The translations under genes were made by a program, and so were the position numbers. The notes beneath the pieces were generated by a model that worked only from the letters and a program-made list of their open reading frames with translations, was not told the DNA's origin and ran no database searches. From Candidatus Zixiibacteriota bacterium (GTDB lineage: Bacteria > Zixibacteria > MSB-5A5 > GN15 > FEB-12), in contig QNAG01000010.1 of assembly GCA_003641415.1 (NCBI GenBank), positions 1 to 22,271 of the forward strand: DNA of 22,271 nucleotides, in the 5' to 3' direction. Of the stretch, positions 1 to 7,404 are shown in pieces (position 1 is the first letter of the stretch; each line of letters opens with the position of its first letter).

Positions 1-589
1 AAGCATGCGCCAGGTTACCGCTGAAATTGTATGCGAATCCGGCCACACCAGCACTGTTGGTCATGATGCTTCGCGGACCGAGAATGCCATCACCAGTAAT
101 CATATCAAGCTGTATCTGCTGTTCAGCAAGATAGTGTCCATTGCAGTCAACTACAGCGAACAACATTAGTTGGTCGGTAATTGTATCCCCCATTATCCCT
201 TTGAAATAGATGCCATTGATGGGTTCAATAGCAACCGGGACAGAAGAAATAGAGACATGAACAGTGGCTGAATCAAGACCAAAAGAATTATAGGCTATCA
301 GTGTATATGTGATTGGGAATTCAGGATTAACGATAGTTAATCCACTAACGGGATTATCCAGAAGAGTGTCAGAAGGTAAGAGCCTGAGAGAATCGGTGCG
401 GATTGTCTGCCAGGACAGTACCGTTGAGTCAGAAGGATTAATTGTTTGGGGTTCAGCTATAAATGATTGGATTTCTGGCAGGTTATTCTCCGGACCGTTT
501 GGCGAATCTCCGCAACCTGACCACATCGCAAAAAGACAGACCATTAACAATGTTACTACCAATAAAATAATATTTCTTATCGAAAGCAC
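1..589 (-). CDS. Ig-like domain lipoprotein, 3' end outside window
   Basis: Reading from a GTG at 589 the frame stays open to the left edge (196 codons). The N-terminus is a hydrophobic segment (residues about 6-23) ending in WSGC, so Cys26 is a plausible lipidation site despite a non-ideal lipobox. An in-frame stop lies a few codons upstream and AGGT sits before the GTG, which supports this start. Residues about 35-110 read as a beta-sandwich repeat (VLSW, PITYTLIAYNSFG), typical of Ig-like or fibronectin-like domains. Residues about 120-196 (QLMLFAVVDCNG, TNSAGVAGF) resemble a bacterial Ig-like (Big_1) domain. It lies 53 nt downstream of the barrel gene on the same strand, so co-transcription is likely. 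It is probably a surface or periplasmic lipoprotein; the specific role is unknown. Confidence 0.75.
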   Translation of the reverse strand, partial: MLSIRNIILLVVTLLMVCLFAMWSGCGDSPNGPENNLPEIQSFIAEPQTINPSDSTVLSWQTIRTDSLRLLPSDTLLDNPVSGLTIVNPEFPITYTLIAYNSFGLDSATVHVSISSVPVAIEPINGIYFKGIMGDTITDQLMLFAVVDCNGHYLAEQQIQLDMITGDGILGPRSIMTNSAGVAGFAYNFSGNLAHA

Positions 590-642
590 TATTTGACCTG
601 CTTTGTTACTATTATCGTTATTTTAATCATGTCTACAAAAAC

Positions 643-1305
643 CTATCGGAAATAGTACCGTAAGGCCGCTCCCCAATTGAGATACATCGGTCTGTCTTCA
701 GTTCCCCAAAAGTTGTAATTATTCATTGATGAAATCGTTACAAAAGACCGCCCTTTCTTATTCTGATATATCTTTAGATCAGCGCCAAAGTTTATACTAC
801 AAGCCAGCTTAATTTGAGAATCATCATCGAATCCTTCCTCCGAGTAGGATGTAAACCCGGCCTGCACTCCAGCCCCGGCATAGGGTGAAATAATATTTTT
901 AGTGAGATCAAGCAACATATAGTTGGCGTTGAGTTCGATGTCATACTGCCGGTAATTGAACTTTCCTACACTGCTAATCAGCCAGTCCTGTACGTTGTGC
1001 TCGGTGTATCGGAACCCGATCATGCACAGAATGTGACGGTTGTACAGGGTTCCATAATCGAAACCAACAAACCAGGTTGGGTCGAAAAGGGAGTCGCCGG
1101 GAATATTTATTACCGCATTACCATATTGATCCACAAACTCGATCAGTCCGACGTTGTCATACTCACCATGAGGAGTAGCATAACCGCCATAGACATTGAT
1201 AAGATTGTATCGCCGCTCTACTTTGGATATCCGGGCCTCAGTCTGAGGTACAATAGCCATTAGAAACATTGCAGTTATAAGACAATTTAAGAGAAATCTA
1301 AGCAT
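643..1305 (-). CDS. outer-membrane beta-barrel protein
   Basis: This encodes 220 residues with a Sec signal peptide (hydrophobic core about residues 4-20, cleavage near TEA-R). The mature part has alternating aromatic/polar strands (INVYGGYATPHGEY, WFVGFDYGTLYN, LNANYMLLDLT) and ends in ALRYYFR. The C-terminal Phe-Arg is close to, but not exactly, the terminal aromatic of outer-membrane barrels. Length and style fit an 8-10 strand OmpW/OmpX-like barrel, but no precise family is recognised. An AAGGAG Shine-Dalgarno sits just before the ATG. It is transcribed divergently from the dehydrogenase gene and leads into the lipoprotein gene. Confidence 0.75.
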   Translation of the reverse strand: MLRFLLNCLITAMFLMAIVPQTEARISKVERRYNLINVYGGYATPHGEYDNVGLIEFVDQYGNAVINIPGDSLFDPTWFVGFDYGTLYNRHILCMIGFRYTEHNVQDWLISSVGKFNYRQYDIELNANYMLLDLTKNIISPYAGAGVQAGFTSYSEEGFDDDSQIKLACSINFGADLKIYQNKKGRSFVTISSMNNYNFWGTEDRPMYLNWGAALRYYFR

Positions 1306-1533
1306 ATAGGCTCCTTATTCATCGGAAAATGCCAGCTTAACAGGTTATTCTATTGTACGCTTATATTTATATATCGGCACCAGAAATTTTGCTGTTTACC
1401 GATTAAATATACAAATAGGTGTTGCCGAAGGCAAAACTACAATTATATTTGCCGATGGTTTGCCTGCGGTCAGAACTTATCTGCAAGCAGAGCCTGAGGA
1501 TCTTAATCTGGGTTATTGAAAGGACCGAAAGAT

Positions 1534-2430
1534 ATGGCGTCGCCAAAAATAATGGTAATCGGAGCCGGTGTGATGGGCCAGGGTCTGGCTGAAGCAATCG
1601 CAACTGAGGGTACCGAAGTAATGCTTCTGGATAAGACCACGCGTCTGGCCGAGAAGGGGATCAAGGGTATTTCCGAAAGCATGGATCGTGAGATAGAGAA
1701 ATGGGGTCTCACCGAATCAGATAAAAAAGCGATCATGGCTCGCATTATCCCCTCGTCTGATCTATCGATGGCTGATGAAACTGAGATCATCATTGAAGCA
1801 ATTCCTGAAAAACTCGAGCTGAAGCGTGACCTGTTTGAGAAACTTGATACAATCTGTAAATCTGACTGCCTTATTATTTCTAATACAGGAACTATTTCTG
1901 TATCTGAGCTTGCTGAGGTTACCGAGCGACCGGAAAAGATAATTGGCATGCACTTCCTTAATCCGGTCACAAAAATACCCTTGGTGGAGATCATAAAAGG
2001 ACTCAAAACCGATGATGAAACTTTCAAAAAGGCTGTGGCTTTCGCAAGCATTCTTGGCAAGGAATACATCACCGTCAACGAGTATCCCGGTTACGTGACA
2101 ACTCGTATCATTGTACCGCTTCTTAACGAGGCTATGCACGTGCTTATGGAAGGAGTAGCATCGGCAGAAGATATCGATCGTGCTATGAAACTGGGTTTTG
2201 GATTCAACGTTGGACCGTTGACTCTGGCCGATACAATGGGACTCGATGTGGTCATGTCATGGATGCAGAACCTGCTCAATGAACTCTCTGAGCACAAGTA
2301 CAATCCGTGTCCGTTACTACGCAAGATGGTTCGCGCAGGTCACTTGGGCGTGAAGACCGGCAGCGGCTTTTTTAGATATGATGAAGAAGGTAACAAGATT
2401 AAAGATAACGACAAAAAAGTCTCCCAATAG
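1534..2430 (+). CDS. hbd: 3-hydroxyacyl-CoA (3-hydroxybutyryl-CoA) dehydrogenase
   Basis: This 298-residue protein should catalyse NAD(P)-linked interconversion of acetoacetyl-CoA and 3-hydroxybutyryl-CoA in the cytoplasm. A Rossmann glycine motif GAGVMG spans residues 10-15, and an HFLNP motif starts at 140 with the catalytic pair His140/Glu152. The C-terminal helical domain carries the NVGPLTLADTMGLD signature. ATG 1534 is preferred over the upstream in-frame TTG at 1516 because AAAGGA lies at a suitable distance before it. Two substrate-site positions differ from the textbook enzyme: SNTGT in place of SNTSS, and VTTR in place of VVNR. I recall T-S-R/T-T-R variants in one subgroup of the family, so this may be a subfamily trait. 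Acetate kinase follows after 15 nt. Confidence 0.85.
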   Translation: MASPKIMVIGAGVMGQGLAEAIATEGTEVMLLDKTTRLAEKGIKGISESMDREIEKWGLTESDKKAIMARIIPSSDLSMADETEIIIEAIPEKLELKRDLFEKLDTICKSDCLIISNTGTISVSELAEVTERPEKIIGMHFLNPVTKIPLVEIIKGLKTDDETFKKAVAFASILGKEYITVNEYPGYVTTRIIVPLLNEAMHVLMEGVASAEDIDRAMKLGFGFNVGPLTLADTMGLDVVMSWMQNLLNELSEHKYNPCPLLRKMVRAGHLGVKTGSGFFRYDEEGNKIKDNDKKVSQ

Positions 2431-2445
2431 GTCAGAGGTATTATC

Positions 2446-3651
2446 ATGAACATCCTCGTTCTTAACTGCGGTTCATCCTCTATTAAGTATCAACTAATCA
2501 ACACCGATTCCGAGGTCGCTTTAGCCAAAGGTATGGTAGCTCGAATTGGTATGTCTGCATCCGTGTTGACCCATAAGCCCCATGACCGCGACCAGACTGT
2601 AATTTCAGCCGAGATACTGGACCATATTCAAGCAACAGAACAGGTGATCAATATTTTGTTGTCAGATAAATATGGCGTTATCAAGGACCGTTCGGAAATC
2701 CATGCCATCGGTCACCGCGTTGTTCACGGTGGTGAGAAATTCACTGATTCGGTTCTAATCACTTCTGATCTTATGAAAGAGCTGCGTGAACTGATTGAAC
2801 TGGCGCCATTACATAATCCACATAACATCCGCGGTATCAATGCCTGTAGTAAAACACTCCCGGGCGTTCCTCAAGTGGCTGTTTTCGACACCTCTGTACA
2901 CCATAAGATACCGGACTATGCGTACATATATGGAATTCCGTATGTGCTCTATAAGCGTTATGGGATTCGGCGTTATGGCTTCCACGGAATGTCGCATCGC
3001 TATGTGTCTGTCAGAGCTGCTAAAATGATAGGGCGACCTTTAGAAGAGTTAAAGATAATCACTTGTCATCTGGGCAACGGCGCATCGATAACAGCATTTG
3101 ACGGAGGCGTGTCAATTGATACTTCAATGGGTTTTACACCGCTTGAGGGCCTCCTAATGGGTACCCGTACAGGGGATATGGACCCGGCCATTATTTTGCA
3201 TATCATGGCTCGCGAGGAATTGACCCTTCACGAGGCCAACACGCTGCTTAACAAGCACTCAGGCCTACTCGGGATATCAGGAGTATCATCAGACATGAAA
3301 GAGGTTACCTCTGCGGCCGTTGATGGTCACAGCAACGCCCAACTTGCTTTCAATACTTACTGTTACCGTATCCGCAAATACATCGGCTCGTATACAGCTG
3401 CTCTTAAAGGTTTGGACGCAGTTGTTTTTACTGGTGGAGTAGGTGAAAATTCCATACCTGTTCGCAGCGCTACATGTGCTGGCTTTGAGTATCTGGGCAT
3501 GGCTATCGATGCAGATAAAAATGATGCAGTCGATGGTAAAGAATGCGATATCTCTACTGATGATTCGCGGGTTAAAATATTGGTAGTTCCTACAAATGAG
3601 GAACTGGTTATCGCTCGCGACACAAAACGAATTGTAGAGGAATCAGCGTAG
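2446..3651 (+). CDS. ackA: acetate kinase
   Basis: This is a full-length 401-residue acetate kinase (acetyl phosphate + ADP = acetate + ATP). Visible family motifs are NCGSSSIKY (residues 7-15: Asn7, Ser10, Ser12, Lys14), HRVVHGGEKF, VFDTSVHHKIP with the catalytic Asp, RYGFHGMSHRY with the active-site His, TGDMDP after the GTR arginine, VFTGGVGENS and TNEELVIARDT. The N-terminus matches acetate kinase rather than butyrate kinase. AGAGGT precedes the ATG. It probably forms a two-gene operon with the dehydrogenase and is followed by a stem-loop terminator at 3691. No phosphotransacetylase gene lies in the window. Confidence 0.93.
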   Translation: MNILVLNCGSSSIKYQLINTDSEVALAKGMVARIGMSASVLTHKPHDRDQTVISAEILDHIQATEQVINILLSDKYGVIKDRSEIHAIGHRVVHGGEKFTDSVLITSDLMKELRELIELAPLHNPHNIRGINACSKTLPGVPQVAVFDTSVHHKIPDYAYIYGIPYVLYKRYGIRRYGFHGMSHRYVSVRAAKMIGRPLEELKIITCHLGNGASITAFDGGVSIDTSMGFTPLEGLLMGTRTGDMDPAIILHIMAREELTLHEANTLLNKHSGLLGISGVSSDMKEVTSAAVDGHSNAQLAFNTYCYRIRKYIGSYTAALKGLDAVVFTGGVGENSIPVRSATCAGFEYLGMAIDADKNDAVDGKECDISTDDSRVKILVVPTNEELVIARDTKRIVEESA

Positions 3652-3690
3652 TTTATATTTCAGTTTGTCCGGCGGTTGAAGGATAAATAA

Positions 3691-3740
3691 GAAACCCGAC
3701 AGCAACAGTTGATAAAACTTTGATGTCGGGTTTCGCTTTT
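3691..3740 (+). terminator. intrinsic terminator after ackA
   Basis: A perfect 11-bp inverted repeat pairs GAAACCCGACA (3691-3701) with TGTCGGGTTTC (3724-3734), with a 22-nt loop and GCTTTTCT downstream. It begins 40 nt after the ackA stop. The loop is longer than usual and the T-run is short, so efficiency is uncertain. Confidence 0.75.
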
Positions 3741-3795
3741 CTATAACAGGCCAGAACCTTGCCAACGAAGTTGTTATTCTACATAACAGCGCCTG

Positions 3796-3945
3796 TAAAC
3801 TCCGACTTTATTATATCACAAGGGAAAACCTGTGAGCGGAGTAAGAGGTGACAAGGGTATCGGAACGGGAGTTATGCCCGTGAATTGTTGACAACCTGCG
3901 TTGGATTTATTTCGCATAGTTTTGCCGTTGTGAGGTTGTTGACAT
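3796..3945 (+). ncRNA. candidate structured leader RNA or small RNA
   Basis: This gene-free stretch holds three successive potential stems. First, ACTCCG (3799-3804) pairs with CGGAGT (3837-3842) and encloses TCACA-A-GG / CC-TGTGA (3816-3823 with 3829-3835), which has one bulged A and a GAAAA loop. Second, ACGGG (3865-3869) pairs with CCCGT (3877-3881). Third, 3886-3897 pairs with 3933-3944 over 12 bp with two G-U pairs. No known riboswitch consensus is recognised. It lies between the ackA terminator and the folate/pantothenate operon, so it could be a 5' leader or an independent RNA. The remainder of 3741-3977 shows nothing further that I can name except the promoter-like site at 3939. Confidence 0.35.
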
Positions 3946-3967
3946 TTGAATCTACAGCCAGTACCTT
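3939..3967 (+). promoter_or_regulatory. candidate promoter of the aldolase-panB operon
   Basis: A consensus -35 TTGACA (3939-3944) is followed by a 17-nt spacer and TACCTT (3962-3967), a weak -10. The predicted transcription start (about 3974) would lie only a few bases before the ATG at 3978, which has no visible Shine-Dalgarno, so the mRNA may be leaderless. A second TTGACA at 3888-3893 has no good -10. The TTGACA is also part of a long inverted repeat, so it could be structural instead. Confidence 0.4.
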
Positions 3968-3977
3968 GCGATAGATT

Positions 3978-4637
3978 ATGGCTTCACTTCTTGTTATGAA
4001 GAAAGAACTGGTGCGTATTGGCAATCAATTATACGCACGCGGAATGATAGCCGGGACAGACGGGAATATCTCTGTTCGTCTCGATGATAACCGCATCCTG
4101 ATTACTCCCTCCGGTTTACCAAAGGGTTGCCTGAATGCTGATGACCTTGTAATTATTGATCAAAACGGGGAACACTTACAGGGAATTCGCCAGGCTTCCA
4201 GCGAGTATCTCATGCACACCTTTGTGTACCGGAATCGTCCGGATGTAATGGCTTGTGTTCACTCCCATCCTCTGTATGTGACAGCGTTCGCAGTAGCCGG
4301 TATCCACCTGGCTGTGGATATTCTTCCTGAAGTAGTCGTTTCGATTGGCGGAATGCCACTTACCGACTATGCGCCCCCCGGCACCGATGCCGTACCGAAA
4401 TCACTGGCGCCGCACATAGAGGACAATAATGCCTTTGTACTTCGTAATCATGGTCTGTTGACAGTAGGCCGCTCACTGGATGAAGCATATAACCGGCAAG
4501 AAGTTGTTGAGCATTATGCTCAAGTCGTTCATCTGGCACGTCAACTGGGCCATCTTGACAGAATCCCCACAGAGGATTTCCAGAGATTGGAGAAGATGCG
4601 TCAAAAACTCGACAAAGCTTGGCATGAAAATCAATAA
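3978..4637 (+). CDS. class II aldolase/adducin family protein (FucA-like)
   Basis: This 219-residue zinc-dependent aldolase or dehydratase resembles L-fuculose-1-phosphate aldolase. All family active-site residues are visible: GTDGNIS (residues 26-32), TPSG (43-46), SSE with catalytic Glu76, HSHP with zinc ligands His95/His97, and RNHG with the third ligand His158. Family length is normal. The true substrate cannot be read from sequence, because the family includes FucA, AraD-type epimerases, MtnB and 5-deoxyribulose-phosphate aldolases. It is the first gene of a six-gene operon with folate and pantothenate genes, suggesting a role linked to small aldehydes or sugar phosphates. The start lacks a clear ribosome binding site; Met7 (3996) is an alternative. 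Confidence 0.85.
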   Translation: MASLLVMKKELVRIGNQLYARGMIAGTDGNISVRLDDNRILITPSGLPKGCLNADDLVIIDQNGEHLQGIRQASSEYLMHTFVYRNRPDVMACVHSHPLYVTAFAVAGIHLAVDILPEVVVSIGGMPLTDYAPPGTDAVPKSLAPHIEDNNAFVLRNHGLLTVGRSLDEAYNRQEVVEHYAQVVHLARQLGHLDRIPTEDFQRLEKMRQKLDKAWHENQ

Positions 4638-4653
4638 GCGCAGAGAAATTCCT

Positions 4654-5838
4654 ATGATACCTGTGAAGAAGGTTCTGGTAGACAAGGCGGATCGTCTTTA
4701 CCAACTTCCCCTGGACTTGATGTCGTTTCTCCCGGGCAAAGTTCATTCAAAACGACCCAGAAAAATCAATACACTGGATTTAGCTACATTTCATTGGCCA
4801 ATTTCATTTGATGATACGATATCGCTTTCATCTGCTGATCTACAACCTGCAAGCACATCTGAGCTGGCCGAATTGAGAGAAGTTCTGTCCGGATGGTACT
4901 CTGCGTATCATGGTGTACAGCTTGATCCTCGGAAAGAAATCTTTCTTGGTTCAGGAATATCCGGGATTCTCTACCTGATTGCTCTAACCTTTATTGATAA
5001 TGGAGATATTGTCTTTGTCCCTGAATTGGGTCTGCCGACTTATCGTCGGGTAGCCATAGCATGTGGTGGGCAGCCAGTTGGCTACAGCATTAGTCACAGA
5101 AATTCCTGGCTTCCTGATTTCGATAGAGTCAACTCTCGACTGGGCAGGGTGGCACGTCTGCTGTTTCTGAACTCGCCCCACAACCCAACCGGAGCTGAAT
5201 TGACCGAAAAGGAACTGGCCGATCTTATTTGGATAGCCTCCCGCGAAAATCTCGCCATCGTAAATGATGCTGCCTACGCTTCTATCTCTGGTCGCAAACC
5301 CTCTTCGTTATTGGCTGTCCATGGAGGGAAAAGGGTTGGAGTCGAGATAGGTTCATTTTCATATTTGTTTGGCTTGCCCGCTATGCCCTTCGGATTCATC
5401 GCTGGGAACCGGGAGATAATCAACGGATTGGAACAGTCGCAAAAGCTGATACCATTGCACATACCTAAGTATTTTGTCGATCTGTCCTTGGCCGCAGTGC
5501 GCCAGTTCCCAAGTAATAACCTGCGTAAACTTCGCAGAGATCTGACCGCATCCTCTGCCGAGGCTGTTTCACTATTGGAACCACTAAAGTTGGAAAAAGT
5601 TGGATTCGATACTGTCCCGTATATCTGGGCTCGGATTGATAGGCGTCGTTATTCTGCAACGATCGCCACCCAACTCTTTCGGCGATACCGTATTCAGGTA
5701 ATGCCCGGAATCGCATTCGGAGATACTGGGGAAGGATTTCTACGATTCTCGGCTACTGCGACAACCGATGACTATAGATTGGCACAAGAGCATGTTCAGC
5801 GGAAACAGCGACTTCTCAAACTAAACAAAAAGAAATGA
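4654..5838 (+). CDS. aminotransferase-fold (type I) protein lacking the PLP lysine
   Basis: This 394-residue protein has the overall pattern of class I/II aminotransferases: GSGISG at the PLP-phosphate loop, NSPHNPTG (residues 173-180, Asn177 equivalent to Asn194 of aspartate aminotransferase), NDAAY (Asp205 and Tyr208), and RFS near the C-terminus (Arg364, equivalent to Arg386). The Schiff-base motif, normally S-x-S-K followed eight residues later by Arg, here reads SFSYLFGLPAMPFGF. Lys is Tyr237 (TAT at 5362-5364) and Arg is Pro245. The frame is intact, so this is not a simple pseudogene. It may be a non-catalytic binding or scaffold protein, or use PLP differently. The start at 4654 has AGAGAA upstream; ATG 4624, inside the aldolase gene, is an alternative. 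Its stop overlaps the folB start (ATGA). Confidence 0.82.
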   Translation: MIPVKKVLVDKADRLYQLPLDLMSFLPGKVHSKRPRKINTLDLATFHWPISFDDTISLSSADLQPASTSELAELREVLSGWYSAYHGVQLDPRKEIFLGSGISGILYLIALTFIDNGDIVFVPELGLPTYRRVAIACGGQPVGYSISHRNSWLPDFDRVNSRLGRVARLLFLNSPHNPTGAELTEKELADLIWIASRENLAIVNDAAYASISGRKPSSLLAVHGGKRVGVEIGSFSYLFGLPAMPFGFIAGNREIINGLEQSQKLIPLHIPKYFVDLSLAAVRQFPSNNLRKLRRDLTASSAEAVSLLEPLKLEKVGFDTVPYIWARIDRRRYSATIATQLFRRYRIQVMPGIAFGDTGEGFLRFSATATTDDYRLAQEHVQRKQRLLKLNKKK

Positions 5839-6236
5839 AAGATGTGATCCGCATAGTAGGGATGTCGTTCTACGGCTACCATGGCGTCACTGCCGCAGAG
5901 AGAGAAACCGGACGTCGCTATGAAGTTGACTGCGAGCTGGAAGTCGACCTCTCCCAACCGGGCCATTCCGACCAGTTGATGGACACTATCGACTATGCCG
6001 AAGTTTACACCATAATCAAGCAAACCGTAGAGGGAACCGCTTATGCTCTTCTTGAGGGACTCGCTACAAGTCTGGTAACCAAAGTGCTTGACATGTTTCC
6101 GGTCTATCGGGTAACTTTGAGAGTCCGCAAGATGACTCCGCCCATAGCCGGCGACATCAAATATGTCGAGGCTGAGATTACGCGTTATCAATCGGATGTG
6201 TCCAAGTTGATAAACGACAACGGAAAACAAGAGTAG
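5835..6236 (+). CDS. folB: dihydroneopterin aldolase
   Basis: This 133-residue FolB should convert 7,8-dihydroneopterin to 6-hydroxymethyl-7,8-dihydropterin plus glycolaldehyde in folate synthesis. It has the FYGYHGV motif (residues 12-18), catalytic-site Glu22, Tyr54 in DTIDYAEVY, the pterin-binding Glu74 in ALLEGLA, and catalytic Lys99 in RVRKMTPP. Length matches the family (about 120 residues) plus a short tail. Its ATG overlaps the aminotransferase-like stop codon by four bases, and folK follows after 8 nt. Confidence 0.93.
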   Translation: MKDVIRIVGMSFYGYHGVTAAERETGRRYEVDCELEVDLSQPGHSDQLMDTIDYAEVYTIIKQTVEGTAYALLEGLATSLVTKVLDMFPVYRVTLRVRKMTPPIAGDIKYVEAEITRYQSDVSKLINDNGKQE

Positions 6237-6244
6237 GAATTCAC

Positions 6245-6754
6245 ATGACAACTACTGTTTACATTCTTATGGGCTCAAACCTTGGGGATCGGGAGAAAAA
6301 TCTCGCGATGGCGGCGGAAAAGATAGAAGCTGTCCCCGGCCTGGAAGTGATTGCATTATCCGGAGTTTATGTTTCGCCCGCTCAGGATATGGAAGGTGAA
6401 AATCCGTCATTTCTGAACCAGGTAGTTAAGACGGATTATCAGTATCTGTCCAGCGAGTTACTCAACGCCCTGGAACTGATCGAGAAAAAAATTGGACGCA
6501 CCGGCAAGGGCAAGAAAGAACCGCGCCCGATCGATCTGGATATTCTGTTGTTTGGAGAAGAAATTATTGAGAACGATACTCTCTCGGTACCACATCGAGA
6601 ACTGCTCAACCGTCCCTTTGCCATGGTTCCGTTGCTCGAGATCGACCCTGATATAGAACACCCAGTGACCAAACGACCGGTGGCAGAATTCCTCAGCGAG
6701 GAAGGTCGTCAGGAAATAGTGCTTTACAAAGATTATGTCGCACGAAACGTATGA
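6245..6754 (+). CDS. folK: 2-amino-4-hydroxy-6-hydroxymethyldihydropteridine pyrophosphokinase
   Basis: This 169-residue HPPK transfers pyrophosphate from ATP to 6-hydroxymethyl-dihydropterin, the step after FolB. Motifs: GSNLGDR (residues 10-16); FLNQVV; and the family signature RPIDLDIL, starting at Arg94, with Mg-binding Asp97 and Asp99. VPHRELLNRPF and PLLEIDPD follow. A normal-length, intact enzyme. GGAATTCAC precedes the ATG. The 3' end overlaps the deoxynucleoside kinase gene by 20 nt, consistent with translational coupling. No folP (dihydropteroate synthase) is present here. Confidence 0.94.
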   Translation: MTTTVYILMGSNLGDREKNLAMAAEKIEAVPGLEVIALSGVYVSPAQDMEGENPSFLNQVVKTDYQYLSSELLNALELIEKKIGRTGKGKKEPRPIDLDILLFGEEIIENDTLSVPHRELLNRPFAMVPLLEIDPDIEHPVTKRPVAEFLSEEGRQEIVLYKDYVARNV

Positions 6755-7397
6755 GCCCAACTATATCGCCGTTGAGGGTGTAATCGGAGTTGGGAAGACT
6801 TCATTTGCTGGAATGCTGGCCGAAGCTCTCGAAGCGGAACAAATCAACGACGAGATATTTAGTAATCCGTTTCTCGTTGATTTCTACAAACACCGTAAGC
6901 GTTACGCTTTTTCATGCCAGTTATTTTTTCTCCTTTCTCGCTACCAACAGCAGCAGCAGTTGCAGACACGTGACCTTTTTGCCAGACGGATTATCGCTGA
7001 CTATCTATATGCGCGCGACTCTATTTTCGCCTCGGTAAATTTGTCCGACCGGGAATTGGCTCTATACAATCGCATTGCACCCGTTCTGGCCGGTGATATC
7101 CCTCGTCCGGATCTGGTTATATATCTTCAGGCCTCGACACCGGTACTGCTTCAGAGAATACGTAAGCGTAATCTTCCCTTCGAGAAGTCTGTCGATTCTG
7201 ATTATATCGAGAATCTCAACAAAGCTTACGACTACTTTTTCTTTAACTACCAGGAGACACCGTTGCTGGTAGTACGAACCGATAACATTGATTTCGTGAA
7301 TACTCCTAGTCATTTCGACGACCTGTTAACGCAAATCAACAAACCGATTGCGGGTAAGAAGTACTATTCGCCCGCTGGTGATCTGGCTGCAATCTAA
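6735..7397 (+). CDS. deoxynucleoside kinase family protein
   Basis: This 220-residue enzyme of the dNK/deoxyguanosine-deoxyadenosine kinase family should phosphorylate deoxynucleosides with ATP in nucleotide salvage. It has a P-loop EGVIGVGKT (residues 14-22), NPFLVDFY in the substrate-binding region, a DYLYARDSIFA segment in the position of the family DR(S/I) motif, PDLVIYL, and a LID-like RIRKRN. A run of five Gln lies near residue 73. The position overlapping folK and preceding panB resembles folK-kinase pairs I recall from Bacteroidota-type genomes. Substrate preference cannot be decided from the sequence. Confidence 0.87.
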   Translation: MSHETYEPNYIAVEGVIGVGKTSFAGMLAEALEAEQINDEIFSNPFLVDFYKHRKRYAFSCQLFFLLSRYQQQQQLQTRDLFARRIIADYLYARDSIFASVNLSDRELALYNRIAPVLAGDIPRPDLVIYLQASTPVLLQRIRKRNLPFEKSVDSDYIENLNKAYDYFFFNYQETPLLVVRTDNIDFVNTPSHFDDLLTQINKPIAGKKYYSPAGDLAAI

Positions 7398-7404
7398 ATA
7401 AGTT

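Noticed and set aside
309..596. Plus-strand ORF of 95 codons
   Set aside because: It is the shadow of the lipoprotein gene, which reads on the minus strand with signal peptide, lipidation Cys and coherent Ig-like sequence.
1330..1519. Plus-strand open frame ending at the TGA at 1518 with protein-like text (TTIIFADGLPAVRTYLQAEP)
   Set aside because: No ATG, GTG or TTG start with a ribosome site, and it runs back into the divergent gene's leader. It may be a decayed remnant, but I cannot support a gene.
1306..1533. Divergent promoter boxes between the barrel gene and hbd
   Set aside because: TACAAT- and TATACA-like -10 elements occur, but no -35 partner with good spacing is convincing.
3832..3891. 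GTG-started 19-codon mini-ORF ending in TGA inside the stem-rich leader
   Set aside because: No Shine-Dalgarno, and it overlaps the candidate RNA stems; no attenuator-like codon run.
4480..4653. Upstream extension of the aminotransferase-like ORF into the aldolase gene
   Set aside because: The extension is antilogous sequence out of frame with the intact aldolase; ATG 4654 has a plausible ribosome site.
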